NCBI GenBank assembly: GCA_900555215.1
Contig: USKR01000057.1
Span: forward strand, 1-7,363
From: an uncultured Ruminococcus sp.
Lineage (GTDB): Bacteria; Bacillota; Clostridia; Lachnospirales; Lachnospiraceae
Reading direction: 5' to 3'
Length of the DNA stretch: 7,363 nucleotides
Both the position numbers and the translations under genes were made by a program. Below, in pieces: positions 5,637 to 7,363 of the stretch. Under the pieces are notes generated by a model, which saw only the letters and a program-made list of their open reading frames with translations, did not search any database and was not told the origin of the DNA. Positions within the stretch are counted from its first letter, which is position 1; the number at the start of each line of letters is the position of its first letter.

Positions 5637-7241
5637 ATGTCAAAGATTGATTTAACTAAGTACGGTATCACAGGAACTACGGAAATCGTTCACAATCCTT
5701 CTTACGAGACATTGTTTGAAGAAGAGACGAACCCGAATCTGGAAGGGTTTGACAAAGGTCAGGTAAGCGAGCTTGGCGCTGTCAATGTTATGACAGGTAT
5801 TTATACAGGACGTTCCCCGAAAGACAAATACATTGTAATGGATGAAAATTCCAAGGACACTGTATGGTGGACATCTGATGAATATAAGAACGACAATCAT
5901 CCGGCATCTGAGGAAGCGTGGGCAGCTGTGAAAGAGATTGCGAAAAAGGAGCTCTCTGATAAGAGACTTTTTGTTGTAGATGCATTCTGTGGTGCTAATA
6001 AGGATACACGCATGGCGATCCGCTTTATTATGGAAGTGGCATGGCAGGCTCACTTTGTTACAAATATGTTTATCCAGCCGACTGCTGAAGAACTTGAGAA
6101 TTTTGAGCCGGATTTTGTTGTTTATAACGCATCCAAAGCAAAGGTTGAGAATTACAAAGAGCTGGGTCTGAATTCAGAGACTGCAGTTATGTTCAATATC
6201 ACAAGCCGCGAGCAGGTTATTGTGAACACATGGTACGGCGGAGAGATGAAGAAAGGTATGTTCTCTATGATGAACTACTATCTGCCGCTGAAGGGTATTG
6301 CATCTATGCACTGCTCTGCAAACACAGATATGAACGGGGAGAATACAGCAATTTTCTTCGGTCTCTCAGGAACAGGAAAGACAACACTTTCTACAGATCC
6401 GAAGAGACTTCTGATCGGTGATGACGAGCACGGCTGGGATGATAACGGTGTATTCAACTTCGAAGGCGGATGCTATGCAAAGGTTATCGACCTTGACAAA
6501 GATTCCGAGCCGGATATCTATAACGCAATTAAGAAAAATGCGCTTCTCGAGAACGTGACACTTGATGAAAACGGAAAGATCGACTTTACAGATAAGAGCG
6601 TAACAGAGAATACACGTGTATCCTATCCGATCGACCACATCGAGAAGATCGTGCGTCCGGTTTCCGCGGCTCCTGCAGCAAAGAATGTAATCTTCCTCTC
6701 CGCTGACGCGTTCGGCGTGCTTCCGCCGGTATCCGCACTGACACCGGAGCAGACAGAGTATTACTTCCTTTCAGGTTTCACAGCAAAACTTGCAGGAACA
6801 GAGCGCGGCATTACAGAGCCGACACCGACATTCTCAGCATGTTTCGGACAGGCGTTCCTTGAGCTGCATCCGACGAAATATGCAGAGGAGCTTGTTAAGA
6901 GAATGAAAGAAAGCGGAGCAAAGGCTTACCTTGTAAACACAGGATGGAATGGTACAGGTAAACGTATCTCAATCAAAGATACACGTGGTATCATCGACGC
7001 GATTCTTGACGGATCTATCGAGAAAGCTCCGACAAAGACGATCCCGTACTTCAACTTCGAAGTTCCGACAGAGCTTCCGGGAGTTGATCCGGCGATCCTT
7101 GATCCGAGAGACACATATGCTGATGCTTCCGAGTGGGAGACAAAGGCAAAAGATCTGGCTTCAAGATTCATCAAGAACTTTAAAAAATACGAAAGCAATG
7201 AGCTTGGAAAAGCGCTTGTTGCAGCAGGTCCGCAGGAGTAA
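5637..7241 (+). CDS. pckA: Phosphoenolpyruvate carboxykinase (ATP)
   Basis: The 534-residue product interconverts oxaloacetate plus ATP and phosphoenolpyruvate plus CO2 plus ADP in the cytosol. In fermenting gut-type Clostridia it often runs toward oxaloacetate, which feeds aspartate and C4 acids; that direction is inference here. Family features are complete: Arg59 in TGRSPKDK (substrate binding), the P-loop GLSGTGKT at 242-249 with Lys248, the metal-binding IGDDEHGW with Asp262 and Asp263, [10 protein letters not shown] just after, and the C-terminal [13 protein letters not shown] block. Length matches the ATP-type family (about 530-540). The start at 5637 fits [11 protein letters not shown] and has GAGG at 5622-5625, 11 bases upstream, slightly long spacing. 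An in-frame TTG at 5538 is rejected because it lies inside the promoter. The gene has its own promoter and a terminator before it, so it is an independent unit. Confidence 0.97.
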   Translation: MSKIDLTKYGITGTTEIVHNPSYETLFEEETNPNLEGFDKGQVSELGAVNVMTGIYTGRSPKDKYIVMDENSKDTVWWTSDEYKNDNHPASEEAWAAVKEIAKKELSDKRLFVVDAFCGANKDTRMAIRFIMEVAWQAHFVTNMFIQPTAEELENFEPDFVVYNASKAKVENYKELGLNSETAVMFNITSREQVIVNTWYGGEMKKGMFSMMNYYLPLKGIASMHCSANTDMNGENTAIFFGLSGTGKTTLSTDPKRLLIGDDEHGWDDNGVFNFEGGCYAKVIDLDKDSEPDIYNAIKKNALLENVTLDENGKIDFTDKSVTENTRVSYPIDHIEKIVRPVSAAPAAKNVIFLSADAFGVLPPVSALTPEQTEYYFLSGFTAKLAGTERGITEPTPTFSACFGQAFLELHPTKYAEELVKRMKESGAKAYLVNTGWNGTGKRISIKDTRGIIDAILDGSIEKAPTKTIPYFNFEVPTELPGVDPAILDPRDTYADASEWETKAKDLASRFIKNFKKYESNELGKALVAAGPQE

Positions 7242-7325
7242 ATCTGGATTTGTGGGTGGGACGGACGAACGATAGAACGGCCGAAAACCGCGGATTATTT
7301 TAAGATGTATTCGTGGAGGGCGGGG

Positions 7326-7363
7326 ATGCAGCTCTGGTTCCGGTTCCACGATTTGGGAAAGAC
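7326..7363 (+). CDS. Possible start of a further gene (partial, unrecognised)
   Basis: An ATG at 7326 is preceded by GGAGGG (7315-7320) at 5 bases and stays open to the window edge, giving MQLWFRFHDLGK. An in-frame ATG at 7305 has no ribosome binding site. Twelve residues do not allow identification, and the reading frame could end soon outside the window. No convincing promoter was seen in the 84 bases after pckA. Confidence 0.3.
   Translation, partial: MQLWFRFHDLGK

Noticed and set aside
1..7363. Mobile element, CRISPR, toxin-antitoxin or defence system
   Set aside because: No transposase, integrase, nuclease, spacer array or paired small genes are present; apart from one REP-like palindrome the window is core metabolism.

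Overview
The window looks like ordinary chromosomal core-metabolism DNA from an anaerobic Bacillota bacterium, most likely a Lachnospiraceae-type Clostridia. That assignment is inferred from strong AGGAGG-like ribosome binding sites, the protein flavour (short clostridial/archaeal-class LeuC and LeuD, ATP-dependent PckA, NhaC-family transporter, an Asd tail of the archaeal/fungal type), mid-range GC and compact intergenic regions. No phage, insertion sequence, CRISPR array, rRNA or tRNA was seen. All convincing genes are on the + strand.

Layout. 1-116: the C-terminal end of an aspartate-semialdehyde dehydrogenase (asd). 117-214: a short gap with a perfect 10-bp inverted repeat that looks like a REP-type palindrome, a possible CodY-like site, and a strong ribosome binding site. 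215-1980: leuC and leuD, overlapping by 4 bases, encode the two subunits of a 3-isopropylmalate dehydratase-type enzyme. A terminator-like hairpin follows leuD. Only 22 bases after it begins an NhaC-superfamily membrane transporter (2052-3347). A well-formed extended -10 promoter (3349-3377) then drives threonine synthase thrC (3458-4927) and a small, unrecognised three-helix membrane protein (4958-5311). The 325-base gap at 5312-5636 holds a strong 17-bp terminator, an AT-rich stretch with two small dyads, a near-consensus promoter and a structured leader for pckA, ATP-type PEP carboxykinase (5637-7241). The last 122 bases contain no strong terminator and possibly the first codons of another gene.

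The genes form a coherent amino-acid and anaplerotic neighbourhood. PckA interconverts PEP plus CO2 and oxaloacetate, the precursor of aspartate. Asd and ThrC belong to the aspartate-to-threonine route. LeuCD belongs to leucine synthesis, or to isoleucine synthesis if a citramalate route is used. The NhaC-type transporter may be a sodium/proton antiporter or, given its neighbours, an amino-acid transporter.

Nothing here is clearly a new biological system. The items most worth a second look are the REP-like palindrome before leuC, the NhaC-type transporter placed directly behind a terminator, the small membrane protein paired with thrC, and the structured pckA control region.
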